A stretch of 64,000 bases of DNA from Streptomyces katrae. Lineage in GTDB: Bacteria > Actinomycetota > Actinomycetes > Streptomycetales > Streptomycetaceae. The position numbers and the translations under genes were made by a program. The stretch spans positions 5,679,560 through 5,743,559 of the forward strand of contig NZ_CP020042.1 of NCBI RefSeq assembly GCF_002028425.1, in the 5' to 3' direction. Numbering within the stretch: the first letter of the stretch is position 1; the number at the start of each line of letters is the position of its first letter. The notes beneath the pieces were generated by a model. It ran no database searches. It was given only the letters and a program-made list of their open reading frames with translations, and was not told where the DNA came from. Below are positions 35,557-43,716 of this stretch, piece after piece.

Positions 35557-36552
35557 CTACGGCTTGACGGAGCGGTAGTACCGCCGCGCCCCCTCGTGGA
35601 GGTCCAGCGGGTCGGTGTAGATCGCCGTCCGCAGGTCCACCAGCTGCGCCGCGTGCACCTCGTGCCCGATCCGGTCCCGGCTCTGGATCACCGTCTGGGT
35701 GAACTGCTCCGTCAGCCGGGCGTTCGTGCCCTCCTTGGTGACCAGCAGGTTCGGGACGGCCAGCGTGGCCACCGAAGAGGTGTTGCGGGCCCGCGCGTAC
35801 GCGTCCTGCGGCATCACCGCCGCGCGGTAGTACCGCGCCGGGCTGCCGCTCGCCTGGAGCTGCTCCACGAGGTCGCCCAGCTGGACGAGCCGGATGTCGA
35901 AACGCTCCGACAGCTCGCGCACCGCGTTCGTCGGCAGGCCGCCCGACCAGAAGAAGGCGTCGATCCGCCCTGCCTGCAGTTCCGCCGGCATGGTGTCGAT
36001 GCCGATCGCTACGGGGGTGATGTCGTGGAGCGGGTCCAGCTTGGCCGCCCGCAGCAGCCGGTCCGCGATCAGCCGGACCCCGGAGCCGTCCTGCCCGACC
36101 GCGACACGCTTTCCCCGCAGGTCGCGGGCCGACTGCACCGGCGACCCGGCGGGCACCACCAGCTGGACGTAGTCGTCGTACAGCCGGGCGCAGCCGCGCA
36201 GCTGCTCCGCGCCCGGCTTGCCGTCGGCCCGGTACTGGCCGACCGCGTCGGCCGTCGCGATGGTGAAGTCCGCCTCGCCGGACGCCACCCGCTGGAGGTT
36301 CTGCTGCGAGCCCTCACTGGTCTCCAGCCGCACCTTGACCCCGGGCATGTCCTGCGCGAGCGCCTGCTCCAGCAGCTGCCCGTAGCGGTGGTAGACGCCG
36401 GTGCGGACACCCGTGCTGAAGGTGAGCTTCCCGGTGAGCGCGGGCTCCCCGAAGGGGCGCAGCCACCACAGCAGCACCCCGAGCACGGCCAGCACGGCAA
36501 CCAGCCCCACGAGGAGGCGGCGCGCGCTGACACGGGGTGGTACGAGGGGCAT
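35557..36552 (-). CDS. TAXI family TRAP-type solute-binding protein
   Basis: The 331-residue protein has an N-terminal hydrophobic anchor (LLVGLVAVLAVLGVLLWWL) with no lipobox, then a TAXI periplasmic-binding fold. Characteristic segments are FSTGVRTGVYHRYGQLLEQA, SEGSQQNLQRVASGEADFTI and GKRVAVGQDGSGVRLIADR. The family usually binds glutamate-like or other organic acids and works with a TRAP permease. No permease gene is present beside it: the ROK gene lies on one side and a repeat-rich gap on the other. It may act in sensing or use a distant permease. Confidence 0.87.
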   Translation of the reverse strand: MPLVPPRVSARRLLVGLVAVLAVLGVLLWWLRPFGEPALTGKLTFSTGVRTGVYHRYGQLLEQALAQDMPGVKVRLETSEGSQQNLQRVASGEADFTIATADAVGQYRADGKPGAEQLRGCARLYDDYVQLVVPAGSPVQSARDLRGKRVAVGQDGSGVRLIADRLLRAAKLDPLHDITPVAIGIDTMPAELQAGRIDAFFWSGGLPTNAVRELSERFDIRLVQLGDLVEQLQASGSPARYYRAAVMPQDAYARARNTSSVATLAVPNLLVTKEGTNARLTEQFTQTVIQSRDRIGHEVHAAQLVDLRTAIYTDPLDLHEGARRYYRSVKP

Positions 36553-36630
36553 GCCCGCGATCCTCCCACCCGCCCCACCGTCCTGTCACGACGCGCCCCC
36601 ACCCCGCCCCACCGCACCCCCGCCCAGGGC

Positions 36631-36708
36631 GCCCGGCCCCGCCCCGCCCCACCGCACCCCGACCAGGCCGCCCGGCCCCGCCCCGCCCCATCGCACCCCG
36701 ACCAGGCC
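36631..36708. repeat. Two direct copies of a 39-bp unit, with a degenerate third copy
   Basis: Copies at 36631-36669 and 36670-36708 start GCCCGGCCCCGCCCCGCCCC and end GACCAGGCC; they differ at one base. A degenerate copy precedes them (about 36593-36630). A second element, beginning GGCCCCCGCCTCCGAGGCGC, occurs twice just after (36714 and 36777). The block fills the gap between the TAXI and LysR genes, both on the minus strand. Confidence 0.8.
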
Positions 36709-36825
36709 GCCCGGCCCCCGCCTCCGAGGCGCCGGGGCCCCCCTGGCCCGGGTCCGCTCCCGGGCCCGGGCTCTCGGCCCCCGCCTCCGAGGCGCCGGGG
36801 CCGGCGGAGTCGGTGGGCGTCGGGC

Positions 36826-37752
36826 CTACCCGCGAGGGCCCGGTTCCGGGGGCAGGGCCGTCCGGAGGCGGGCCAGCAGGGCGCGGGCCGCCGGGCCGGA
36901 CGGGCCGTCGATGCGCCAGGCCAGCGCCACCCGGCCGCTCAGCTCCGGCTCCGTGATCCGCAGCACCCGCACCCCAGGGCCCGCCTGCGCGTGCGCCCCG
37001 TCCGGGATCACCGCCACACCCAGCCCCCGCGCCGCCAGCCGGGCCAGTACCGCGGGCGCGGCCGCCTCGAAGTCCACCCGGGGCGTGAAACCCGCCTCCG
37101 CACAGGCCCGCTCCAGCACCCCGCGCATCCCCGTCCCGCGCGGCAGGCCGATCAGCGGCCGCCCCCGCAGCGCGGCCAGCGGAATCGTTCCGTCCACGGC
37201 CTCCCCGACGAGGGGGTCACCGGCCCGTACCGCCGCCACCAGCGGCTCGTCGAGCAGGAGCCGCGCGGTGATCCCCTGCGGCGGCTCCCCGGCCAGCCCG
37301 ACCACCGCAAGGTCCAGCCGCCCCTCCCGCAGCGCGCCCAGCATCCGCTCCGAGGTGTCCTCGGTCAGCGACATCTCCACCCGCGGGTACGCGTCGTGGA
37401 AGTCGCCGAGCAGTGCCACCAGGTCCAACGAGCCCATCGCCGCCCCGGCCGCCCCCGGTATCAGCCCCAGCGCCACCCGGCCCCGCAGCAGCCCGGAGAA
37501 CTCGTCGGCCGTCCGCCGGACCCCCTCCACCGCCGCCAGCGCCGCCCGCGCGTGGACCAGTACCGCCTCGCCCGCCTCCGTCGGCGTCACCCGCCGCCCC
37601 GACCGGTCCAGCAGCCGCTGCCCCAGCTCCCGCTCCAGCTGCCCGACCTGCGCGCTCACCCCCGGCTGGGACACGTGCAGCCGCCCCGCGGCCCGGGTGA
37701 AGCCGCCCTCCTCCACGACCGCCACGAAGTACCTCAGCTGAGCAAGTTCCAT
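36826..37752 (-). CDS. LysR family transcriptional regulator
   Basis: The 308-residue regulator has the N-terminal winged HTH (LRYFVAVVEEGGFTRAAGRL, then VSQPGVSAQVGQLERELG) and a LysR effector-binding domain. The segments RVALGLIPGAAGAAMGSLDL and GRLDLAVVGLAGEPP are typical. It is divergent from miaB with an 89-base gap. Its target is unknown; it may control its neighbours or itself. Confidence 0.92.
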   Translation of the reverse strand: MELAQLRYFVAVVEEGGFTRAAGRLHVSQPGVSAQVGQLERELGQRLLDRSGRRVTPTEAGEAVLVHARAALAAVEGVRRTADEFSGLLRGRVALGLIPGAAGAAMGSLDLVALLGDFHDAYPRVEMSLTEDTSERMLGALREGRLDLAVVGLAGEPPQGITARLLLDEPLVAAVRAGDPLVGEAVDGTIPLAALRGRPLIGLPRGTGMRGVLERACAEAGFTPRVDFEAAAPAVLARLAARGLGVAVIPDGAHAQAGPGVRVLRITEPELSGRVALAWRIDGPSGPAARALLARLRTALPPEPGPRG

Positions 37753-37841
37753 GACCGGTGATGCTAGAGCGCGGGGCCGCCCCGCTCCCGGCCTCCCGTA
37801 CGGGGGACGGGGGGCTCCCCGGCACCGCCTACCCTTGTTCC

Positions 37842-39362
37842 ATGACCAGCAGCAGCGACCGGAGCCCGGCAGTGGTGGACCCCAAGGGAACTTACGAGGT
37901 GCGCACCTACGGGTGCCAGATGAACGTGCACGACTCCGAGCGACTCTCCGGTCTGCTGGAGGACGCCGGCTACGTCCGGGCCCCCGAGGGCTCCGACGGG
38001 GACGCCGACGTGGTCGTCTTCAACACCTGCGCGGTGCGCGAGAACGCCGACAACAAGCTCTACGGCAACCTCGGCCGGCTCGCCCCGATGAAGACCAAGC
38101 GCCCCGGCATGCAGATCGCCGTCGGCGGCTGCCTCGCCCAGAAGGACCGCGACACCATCGTCAAGAAGGCCCCCTGGGTCGACGTGGTCTTCGGCACGCA
38201 CAACATCGGCAAGCTGCCCGTCCTCCTTGAGCGCGCCCGCGTCCAGGAGGAGGCCCAGATCGAGATCGCCGAGTCGCTGGAGGCCTTCCCCTCCACCCTG
38301 CCGACCCGCCGCGAGTCCGCGTACGCCGCCTGGGTCTCCATCTCCGTCGGCTGCAACAACACCTGCACCTTCTGCATCGTCCCGGCGCTGCGCGGCAAGG
38401 AGGAGGACCGCCGTCCCGGCGACATCCTCGCCGAGGTGGAGGCTCTGGTCGCCGAGGGCGTCTCGGAGATCACCCTGCTCGGCCAGAACGTCAACGCCTA
38501 CGGCAGCGACCTCGGCGACCGCGAGGCCTTCAGCAAGCTGCTGCGCGCCTGCGGGCAGATCGAGGGCCTGGAGCGGGTCCGCTTCACCTCCCCGCACCCG
38601 AAGGACTTCACCGACGACGTCATCGCCGCCATGGCCGAGACCCCGAACGTGATGCCCCAGCTGCACATGCCGCTCCAGTCCGGCTCCGACCCGGTCCTGC
38701 GGGCGATGCGCCGGTCCTACCGGCAGGAGCGATTCCTCGGGATCATCGAGAAGGTCCGTGCCGCCATCCCGCACGCCGCGATCTCCACCGACATCATCGT
38801 GGGCTTCCCCGGCGAGACGGAGGAGGACTTCCAGCAGACCATGCACGTGGTCCGCGAGGCCCGCTTCGCCAGCGCCTTCACCTTCCAGTACTCCAAGCGC
38901 CCCGGCACCCCGGCCGCCGAGATGGAGGGGCAGATCCCCAAGGAGGTCGTCCAGGACCGCTACATGCGCCTGGTCGCCCTCCAGGAGGAGATCTCCTGGG
39001 AGGAGAACAAGAAGCAGGTCGGCCGCACCCTGGAGGTCATGGTCGCCGAGGGCGAGGGCCGCAAGGACGGCGCCACCGCCCGCCTGTCGGGCCGTGCCCC
39101 CGACAACCGCCTGGTCCACTTCACCAAGCCGGACGAGGAGGTCCGCCCCGGCGACGTGGTGACTGTGGAGATCACCTACGCGGCCCCGCACCACCTGCTG
39201 GCCGAGGGCGCGGTCACCGCCGTGCGCCGCACCCGCGCCGGCGACGCCTGGGAGAAGCGCAACGCGGCCCCGGCCCAGCCCCAGGGCGTCATGCTCGGCA
39301 TCCCGACCCTCGGCGTCCCGGCCCCGCTGCCGGCGGCCACCACGGGCTGCGCGATCGACTGA
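37842..39362 (+). CDS. miaB: tRNA-2-methylthio-N6-dimethylallyladenosine synthase MiaB
   Basis: The 506-residue radical-SAM methylthiotransferase modifies A37 of tRNAs that read UNN codons. The N-terminal cluster domain has cysteines in YGCQMNVHD (Cys25), FNTCAVREN and GGCLAQKD. The radical-SAM motif CxxxCxxC is in [16 protein letters not shown], and a TRAM domain ([14 protein letters not shown] onward) is at the C-terminus. It acts on the product of MiaA, encoded about 1.6 kb downstream. The ATG of MTSSSDRSP lies just after the LysR divergence region. A strong hairpin follows the stop. Confidence 0.97.
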   Translation: MTSSSDRSPAVVDPKGTYEVRTYGCQMNVHDSERLSGLLEDAGYVRAPEGSDGDADVVVFNTCAVRENADNKLYGNLGRLAPMKTKRPGMQIAVGGCLAQKDRDTIVKKAPWVDVVFGTHNIGKLPVLLERARVQEEAQIEIAESLEAFPSTLPTRRESAYAAWVSISVGCNNTCTFCIVPALRGKEEDRRPGDILAEVEALVAEGVSEITLLGQNVNAYGSDLGDREAFSKLLRACGQIEGLERVRFTSPHPKDFTDDVIAAMAETPNVMPQLHMPLQSGSDPVLRAMRRSYRQERFLGIIEKVRAAIPHAAISTDIIVGFPGETEEDFQQTMHVVREARFASAFTFQYSKRPGTPAAEMEGQIPKEVVQDRYMRLVALQEEISWEENKKQVGRTLEVMVAEGEGRKDGATARLSGRAPDNRLVHFTKPDEEVRPGDVVTVEITYAAPHHLLAEGAVTAVRRTRAGDAWEKRNAAPAQPQGVMLGIPTLGVPAPLPAATTGCAID

Positions 39363-39422
39363 CCCGGGACCCACCCGGGACCCGCGGGACCCCTGGGGCC
39401 CCACCCGTGCGCCTTACCGGCA

Positions 39423-39454
39423 CCGGCGCGGCGCCCCGCGGGGCGCCGCGCCGG
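39423..39454. terminator. Perfect hairpin terminator after miaB
   Basis: Fifteen-base arms starting CCGGCGCGGCGCCCC and ending GGGGCGCCGCGCCGG pair around a GC loop, about 60 bases after the miaB stop and 44 before the next ATG. Confidence 0.8.
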
Positions 39455-39497
39455 GACCTCTGGCCCGATCGGCGGGACAGCGCCTAGGCTGCGGATC

Positions 39498-40205
39498 ATG
39501 CTCGTAGCCGCCGCCGTCTGCCCCGCCCCGCCGCTCCTCGTGCCGGAGGTCGCCGCGGGCGCCGCCGCCGAACTCGACGACGCCCGTACCGCCTGCTCCG
39601 ACGCGCTCGCCGTGCTGGCCGCCTCCCGGCCCGACGTGCTGGTCGTGGTCGGCTCCTGCGACGCCGACCACCAGGGGCCGTATCCGCAGGGCTCCCGCGG
39701 CTCCTTCCACGGCTTCGGCGCCGACATCGAGGTCCGGCTCGGCGAGGGCGAGGAGGGGCCGCGCCTGCTGCCGGCCTCCCTGGCCGTCGGCGCCTGGCTG
39801 CTGGGCCGCGCGCGCTGGGGCGCCGCCCCCGTCGAGGGGATCGGGGTCGCCGCCTCGCTGGAGGCCGCGCGCTGCCTGGAGACGGGCCGTGAGCTCGCCG
39901 CGGCCGACGAGCGGGTCGCGCTGCTGGTCATGGGCGACGGCAGCGCCTGCCGCACGCTCAAGGCCCCGGGCTACCTCGACGACCGCGCCGCCGCCTTCGA
40001 CGCCGCCGCGGGCCGGGCCCTGGGCTCCGCCGACACCGACGTGCTGGCCGCGCTGGACCCCGTGCTCGCCGCCGAGCTCCAGGCGGCCGGGCGGGCGCCG
40101 TGGCAGGTGCTCGCGGGCGCCGCCGAAGGCGCGGGCCTGGGCGGACGGCTGCTGTACGAGGACGCCCCCTACGGGGTCGGCTACTTCGTGGCCGCCTGGT
40201 CCTGA
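39498..40205 (+). CDS. Class III extradiol dioxygenase-like protein of unknown function
   Basis: The 235-residue protein resembles the LigB/class III extradiol dioxygenase fold (LVAAAVCPAPPLLVPEVAAG at the N-terminus, then LLVMGDGSACRTLKAPGYLD). It lacks a convincing full set of iron ligands, so the enzyme activity is doubtful. A homologue commonly sits between miaB and miaA in actinobacteria, which suggests a conserved but unknown housekeeping role. A hairpin separates it from the convergent antitoxin-like gene. Confidence 0.83.
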   Translation: MLVAAAVCPAPPLLVPEVAAGAAAELDDARTACSDALAVLAASRPDVLVVVGSCDADHQGPYPQGSRGSFHGFGADIEVRLGEGEEGPRLLPASLAVGAWLLGRARWGAAPVEGIGVAASLEAARCLETGRELAAADERVALLVMGDGSACRTLKAPGYLDDRAAAFDAAAGRALGSADTDVLAALDPVLAAELQAAGRAPWQVLAGAAEGAGLGGRLLYEDAPYGVGYFVAAWS

Positions 40206-40226
40206 CCGGGGGCGCACCGTACGGCG

Positions 40227-40259
40227 AAGGGGCGCGGGACCCTCGGTCCCACGCCCCTT
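40227..40259. terminator. Bidirectional hairpin terminator
   Basis: The arms AAGGGGCGCGGGACC (40227-40241) and GGTCCCACGCCCCTT (40245-40259) pair with one mismatch around a three-base loop. It lies between convergent genes. Confidence 0.8.
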
Positions 40260-40291
40260 GATCCTGCCGGCGCCCCTCGGGGCGGCCCGCC

Positions 40292-40537
40292 TCAGGAAGC
40301 CGCCGGCGGCGTCGGCCCGCCAGGGGCGTCCTTGTGCGCGACCTTGCCCAGGGCGTCCTTCGCCTTGTCCGTACCGGTCGTGATCCGGTCGCTGTACTTG
40401 CCATGGGTCTTGGAGTCCACGACCTTGGCGACCTTGTCCAGGCCCTCGCCGATCCTGCCCTCGTGCTTCTGCGCGAGGTCGCCGACCTTCTCCTTGGCCG
40501 GAGCGAGCTTGGCCTTCAGATTGTCGAGCAGGCCCAT
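40292..40537 (-). CDS. MT0933-like antitoxin family protein
   Basis: The 81-residue protein starts MGLLDNLKAKLAPAKEKVGD, is rich in Lys and Asp, and resembles the MT0933/Rv0909 antitoxin family (GEGLDKVAKVVDSKTHGKYSD). In mycobacteria the partner is the Rv0910 SRPBCC-type toxin. No toxin gene is adjacent here, so it may be an orphan or have another role. It ends near the hairpin shared with the convergent gene and follows the small acidic-protein gene on the same strand with a 48-base gap. Confidence 0.8.
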   Translation of the reverse strand: MGLLDNLKAKLAPAKEKVGDLAQKHEGRIGEGLDKVAKVVDSKTHGKYSDRITTGTDKAKDALGKVAHKDAPGGPTPPAAS

Positions 40538-40585
40538 GGGTCACCTTCCTGGGGTCCCCCCGGACCGAGCCCGGGGGAGCGGTGG

Positions 40586-40822
40586 CTACGTACGGGCGCC
40601 CTCGCCGGCCTCGCTGTCCGCGGCCACCTCCGCCGACTGCTGCTTGGGAATCTCCACGGCGGCCTCCGCCGCGGGAGCCCCGGCCGCAGCCGCCTCGTCC
40701 TCCCCGGCACCGTCGGCCGGCTCGGTCGCCGCGGCCGGCGTCTCCGCCGCGGCGGCCTCGGCCGCGACCTCCTCGGTCACTGCCTCGTCCTTACGGCGAA
40801 AAATCCGGTCAAAAACGCCCAT
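40586..40822 (-). CDS. Small acidic Ala/Glu-rich protein
   Basis: The 78-residue protein starts MGVFDRIFRRKDEAVTEEVA with a basic N-terminal patch, then a disordered Ala/Glu/Pro-rich tail. The ATG at 40822 has GGGAG seven bases upstream; an ATG four codons earlier would lose that ribosome site. It has no recognised domain. It and the antitoxin-like gene form a small minus-strand pair between miaB and miaA. Confidence 0.7.
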   Translation of the reverse strand: MGVFDRIFRRKDEAVTEEVAAEAAAAETPAAATEPADGAGEDEAAAAGAPAAEAAVEIPKQQSAEVAADSEAGEGART

Positions 40823-40997
40823 GTCTACTCCCATAACGTTACTCGTGCGGGTGAAGTTCCGCTGTGGCCGGACCGGCCTCCACCGGATGTGCGCCAGGCG
40901 CACGCCGGGCCGGAACCTCTTCAGGGCAACGACCCCGGCCACACCCCGTCACCTCACCCGATCGGGTACATGCCGCGGGGTTTGCGAGACTGTTCCG

Positions 40998-41936
40998 GTG
41001 AGGAATGCAGCCCCCGCCCCGCGGGTCATCGCCGTCGTCGGTCCCACCGCGGCCGGAAAGTCCGACCTGGGCGTCGCCCTGGCCCGCCACTTCGACGGGG
41101 AGGTCGTCAACGCCGACTCCATGCAGCTCTACCGGGGGATGGACATCGGCACCGCCAAGCTGACGATGGACGAGCGCGGCGGCGTTCCCCACCACCTCCT
41201 CGACATCTGGGACGTCACCGAGACCGCCAGCGTCGCCGAGTACCAGCGCCTCGCCCGCGCCGAGATCGACAAGCTCCTCGCCCAGGGCCGCACCCCGGTC
41301 CTCGTCGGCGGATCCGGGCTCTACGTCCGCGGCGCCCTCGACGCCATGGAGTTCCCCGGCACCGACCCCGAGGTCCGCGCCCGGCTGGAGGAGGAGGCCA
41401 CCCTGCGCGGCCCCGGCGCCCTGCACGCCCGCCTCGCCGCCGCCGACCCGGCCGCGGCCGCCGCGATCCTGCCCAGCAACTCCCGCCGCATCGTCCGGGC
41501 CCTCGAAGTGATCGAGATCACCGGCAAGCCCTTCACCGCCAACCTCCCCGGCCACGAGTCCGTCTACGACACCGTCCAGATCGGCGTCGACGTGGCCCGC
41601 CCCGAGCTCGACGAGCGCATCGCGACGCGCGTCGACCGCATGTGGGAGGCCGGACTGGTCGACGAGGTCCGCGCCCTGGAGGCGCAGGGCCTGCGCGAGG
41701 GCATCACCGCCTCCCGCGCCCTGGGCTACCAGCAGGTGCTGGCCGCCCTCGCCGGCGAGTGCACCGAGGACGAGGCCAGGGCGGAGACCGTACGGGCCAC
41801 CAAGCGCTTCGCCCGCCGCCAGGACTCCTGGTTCCGCCGCGACCCCCGCGTCCACTGGCTCAGCGGAGCAGCCGCCGACCGCGGGGAACTCCCCGGACTC
41901 GCGCAGTCGTTGGTCGAACGAGCGGTCACAGCCTGA
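40998..41936 (+). CDS. miaA: tRNA dimethylallyltransferase MiaA
   Basis: The 312-residue enzyme transfers the dimethylallyl group to N6 of A37 in tRNA. The P-loop is VVGPTAAGKSDLGVALA at the N-terminus, followed by DSMQLYRGMDIGTAKL and HHLLDIWDV. The segments GGSGLYVRGALD and NSRRIVRALEVIEITG are typical. The GTG at 40998 (MRNAAPAPRVIAVVG) was chosen; the open frame reads on upstream but overlaps the minus-strand small gene's promoter. MiaB, encoded upstream, uses the product. Confidence 0.96.
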   Translation: MRNAAPAPRVIAVVGPTAAGKSDLGVALARHFDGEVVNADSMQLYRGMDIGTAKLTMDERGGVPHHLLDIWDVTETASVAEYQRLARAEIDKLLAQGRTPVLVGGSGLYVRGALDAMEFPGTDPEVRARLEEEATLRGPGALHARLAAADPAAAAAILPSNSRRIVRALEVIEITGKPFTANLPGHESVYDTVQIGVDVARPELDERIATRVDRMWEAGLVDEVRALEAQGLREGITASRALGYQQVLAALAGECTEDEARAETVRATKRFARRQDSWFRRDPRVHWLSGAAADRGELPGLAQSLVERAVTA

Positions 41937-42042
41937 TCACGTGATGGCATCGGGAAGCTCCGTGCGCCCGTCGCAGGCCCCCGACCGTGCCATCATCAAA
42001 CTTCTGAACAGTGGCGTGCGGAGTCCGAAGTGGGGAGGGCGC

Positions 42043-42615
42043 GTGGCTATGGAGGCCGGCCCTCGGCGAGACACCGGGCGGGACGACACCGAGCGGGAAA
42101 CGGACGTACCCCTGTCCGCCCTCCCGGCGGTGACCGGCGAGCCCGCGGGCCCCGGCGCGCCGGGAGCCCCCGGCGGCCCGGACGGCCCCGACGGACTCGG
42201 CCTGCCCGCCGACCCCGCCCGGCTGACCACCGACGGCCCCGAAGCGCCCGAGCCCGGCAGCGAGACCGCCGACGCCCCCGCCGTCGAGGTCGAGCTGCGC
42301 CCCCAGCGCCGGCTGCGCATCTGGCAGATCGCCCCCATCGTGATGCTGGCCGCCGCCGGCTCCCTGATGTTCGCCTTCCCCCTCGCCTTCGAGTTCGGCG
42401 ACGGCGGAGCGGTCGTCGCCATGCTCGGCTTCCTCATCAGCTCCTGCGCGGGCGGCTGGGGCATGATGGCCGCGCGCCGCGTCGGCTACTCCTGGCCGGG
42501 GCTCCCGCCCCGGGGCAGCGGCCGCCGCCCCGACTGGCGGATCGCCGGGCTGTACGCGCTGGTCGCGCTGGCCGTCGTCGCACTGGCCGTCTACCGGGTG
42601 GCGCGCCTGCGCTGA
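42043..42615 (+). CDS. Membrane protein with collagen-like Gly-Pro-rich N-terminus
   Basis: The roughly 190-residue protein has a disordered acidic N-terminal half containing Gly-x-y triplets (GPGAPGAPGGPDGPDGLG). Two or three hydrophobic segments follow: IAPIVMLAAAGSLMFAFPLA, VVAMLGFLISSCAGGW and LYALVALAVVALAV. The GTG at 42043 has GGGGAGG six bases upstream; an ATG two codons later is possible. It lies between miaA and dapF on the same strand. The function is unknown. Confidence 0.8.
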   Translation: MAMEAGPRRDTGRDDTERETDVPLSALPAVTGEPAGPGAPGAPGGPDGPDGLGLPADPARLTTDGPEAPEPGSETADAPAVEVELRPQRRLRIWQIAPIVMLAAAGSLMFAFPLAFEFGDGGAVVAMLGFLISSCAGGWGMMAARRVGYSWPGLPPRGSGRRPDWRIAGLYALVALAVVALAVYRVARLR

Positions 42616-42700
42616 CCAGCGCCGACACCGTGCTGACGGCGGCCTGACCGGAGGCCGAGCCCACCAGCCGGGGCCGTGCCCCGCTCGGTACCATGGGCTC

Positions 42701-43576
42701 GTGACGCACACCACCCTCCCCTTCCTCAAGGGCCACGGGACCGAGAACGACTTCGTGATCGTCCCCGACCCGGACAACGCCGTCGACCTGCCGCCCACCG
42801 CCGTCGCAGCCCTGTGCGACCGCCGGGCCGGCATCGGGGCGGACGGTGTGCTGCATGTGGTGCGCTCCGCCGCCCACCCCGAGGCCGCGCACCTGGCCGA
42901 CGAGGCCGAGTGGTTCATGGACTACCGCAACAGCGACGGCTCCGTCGCCGAGATGTGCGGCAACGGCGTGCGCGTCTTCGCCCGCTACCTCCACCACGCC
43001 GGCCACGTCGAGCCCGGCGACTTCGCGGTGGCCACCCGCGGCGGGGTCAAGCAGGTCCACCTCGCCAAGACCGGCGACGTCACCGTCTCCATGGGCCGCG
43101 CCAGGCTCCCCGAGGGCGAGGTCACCGTCTCCGTCGGCGAACGCTCCTGGCCCGCGCGCAACGTGAACATGGGGAACCCGCACGCGGTGGCGTTCGTTGA
43201 AAGCCTCGACCACGCCGGCGACCTGTACAGCCCCCCGCCCTTCAGCCCGGCCTCCGCCTACCCCACCGGGGTCAATGTCGAGTTCGTCGTCGACCGCGGC
43301 CCGCGGCACGTCGCCATGCGCGTCCACGAGCGCGGCTCCGGCGAGACCCGCTCCTGCGGGACCGGCGCCTGCGCCGTCGCCGTGGCCGCCATCCGGCGCG
43401 ACGAAGCCGACCCCGCCGTCACCGGTGAGCCCGTCTCGTACACCGTCGACCTGCCCGGCGGTACCCTCGTCATCACCGAACACCCCGACGGTCGCATCGA
43501 CATGACCGGTCCGGCCGTCATCGTGGCCGCCGGCGAGTTCGAAGCGGACTGGCTCAGGGAAACTGCCTTCGCCTGA
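42701..43576 (+). CDS. dapF: Diaminopimelate epimerase
   Basis: The 291-residue epimerase interconverts LL- and meso-diaminopimelate. The two catalytic cysteines are Cys86 in MCGNGVRVFARY and Cys219 in SCGTGACAVAVAA. The N-terminal segment KGHGTENDFVIV is the usual substrate motif (canonical K-GxxNDF with small changes). Streptomyces uses LL-diaminopimelate in its wall, and meso-DAP is needed for lysine. The GTG start MTHTTLPFLKG is preceded by a short gap after the membrane protein gene. Confidence 0.96.
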   Translation: MTHTTLPFLKGHGTENDFVIVPDPDNAVDLPPTAVAALCDRRAGIGADGVLHVVRSAAHPEAAHLADEAEWFMDYRNSDGSVAEMCGNGVRVFARYLHHAGHVEPGDFAVATRGGVKQVHLAKTGDVTVSMGRARLPEGEVTVSVGERSWPARNVNMGNPHAVAFVESLDHAGDLYSPPPFSPASAYPTGVNVEFVVDRGPRHVAMRVHERGSGETRSCGTGACAVAVAAIRRDEADPAVTGEPVSYTVDLPGGTLVITEHPDGRIDMTGPAVIVAAGEFEADWLRETAFA

Positions 43577-43716
43577 AGATTCCCTCTCTTGGGTGATCCG
43601 TTTCACGCTGAGCGAGAGGCGGACTGCGCCACGTGGTGGGGTCGGTAACATCAGGCACCGGCCCTGAGGGCTCACCCCATGCCCGCCACCGCCGGTCGAA
43701 GCAGCCGGAGGTGCCC

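Noticed and set aside
36553..36825. Proline-rich peptide repeats encoded on the plus strand of the tandem repeats
   Set aside because: No start with a ribosome site and no downstream domain; the repeats are better read as intergenic.
33508..37761. A 1417-codon plus-strand frame crossing LacI, ROK, TAXI and LysR genes
   Set aside because: It is a shadow frame that runs through four real genes and the tandem repeats, with Arg/Pro/Gly-rich translation.
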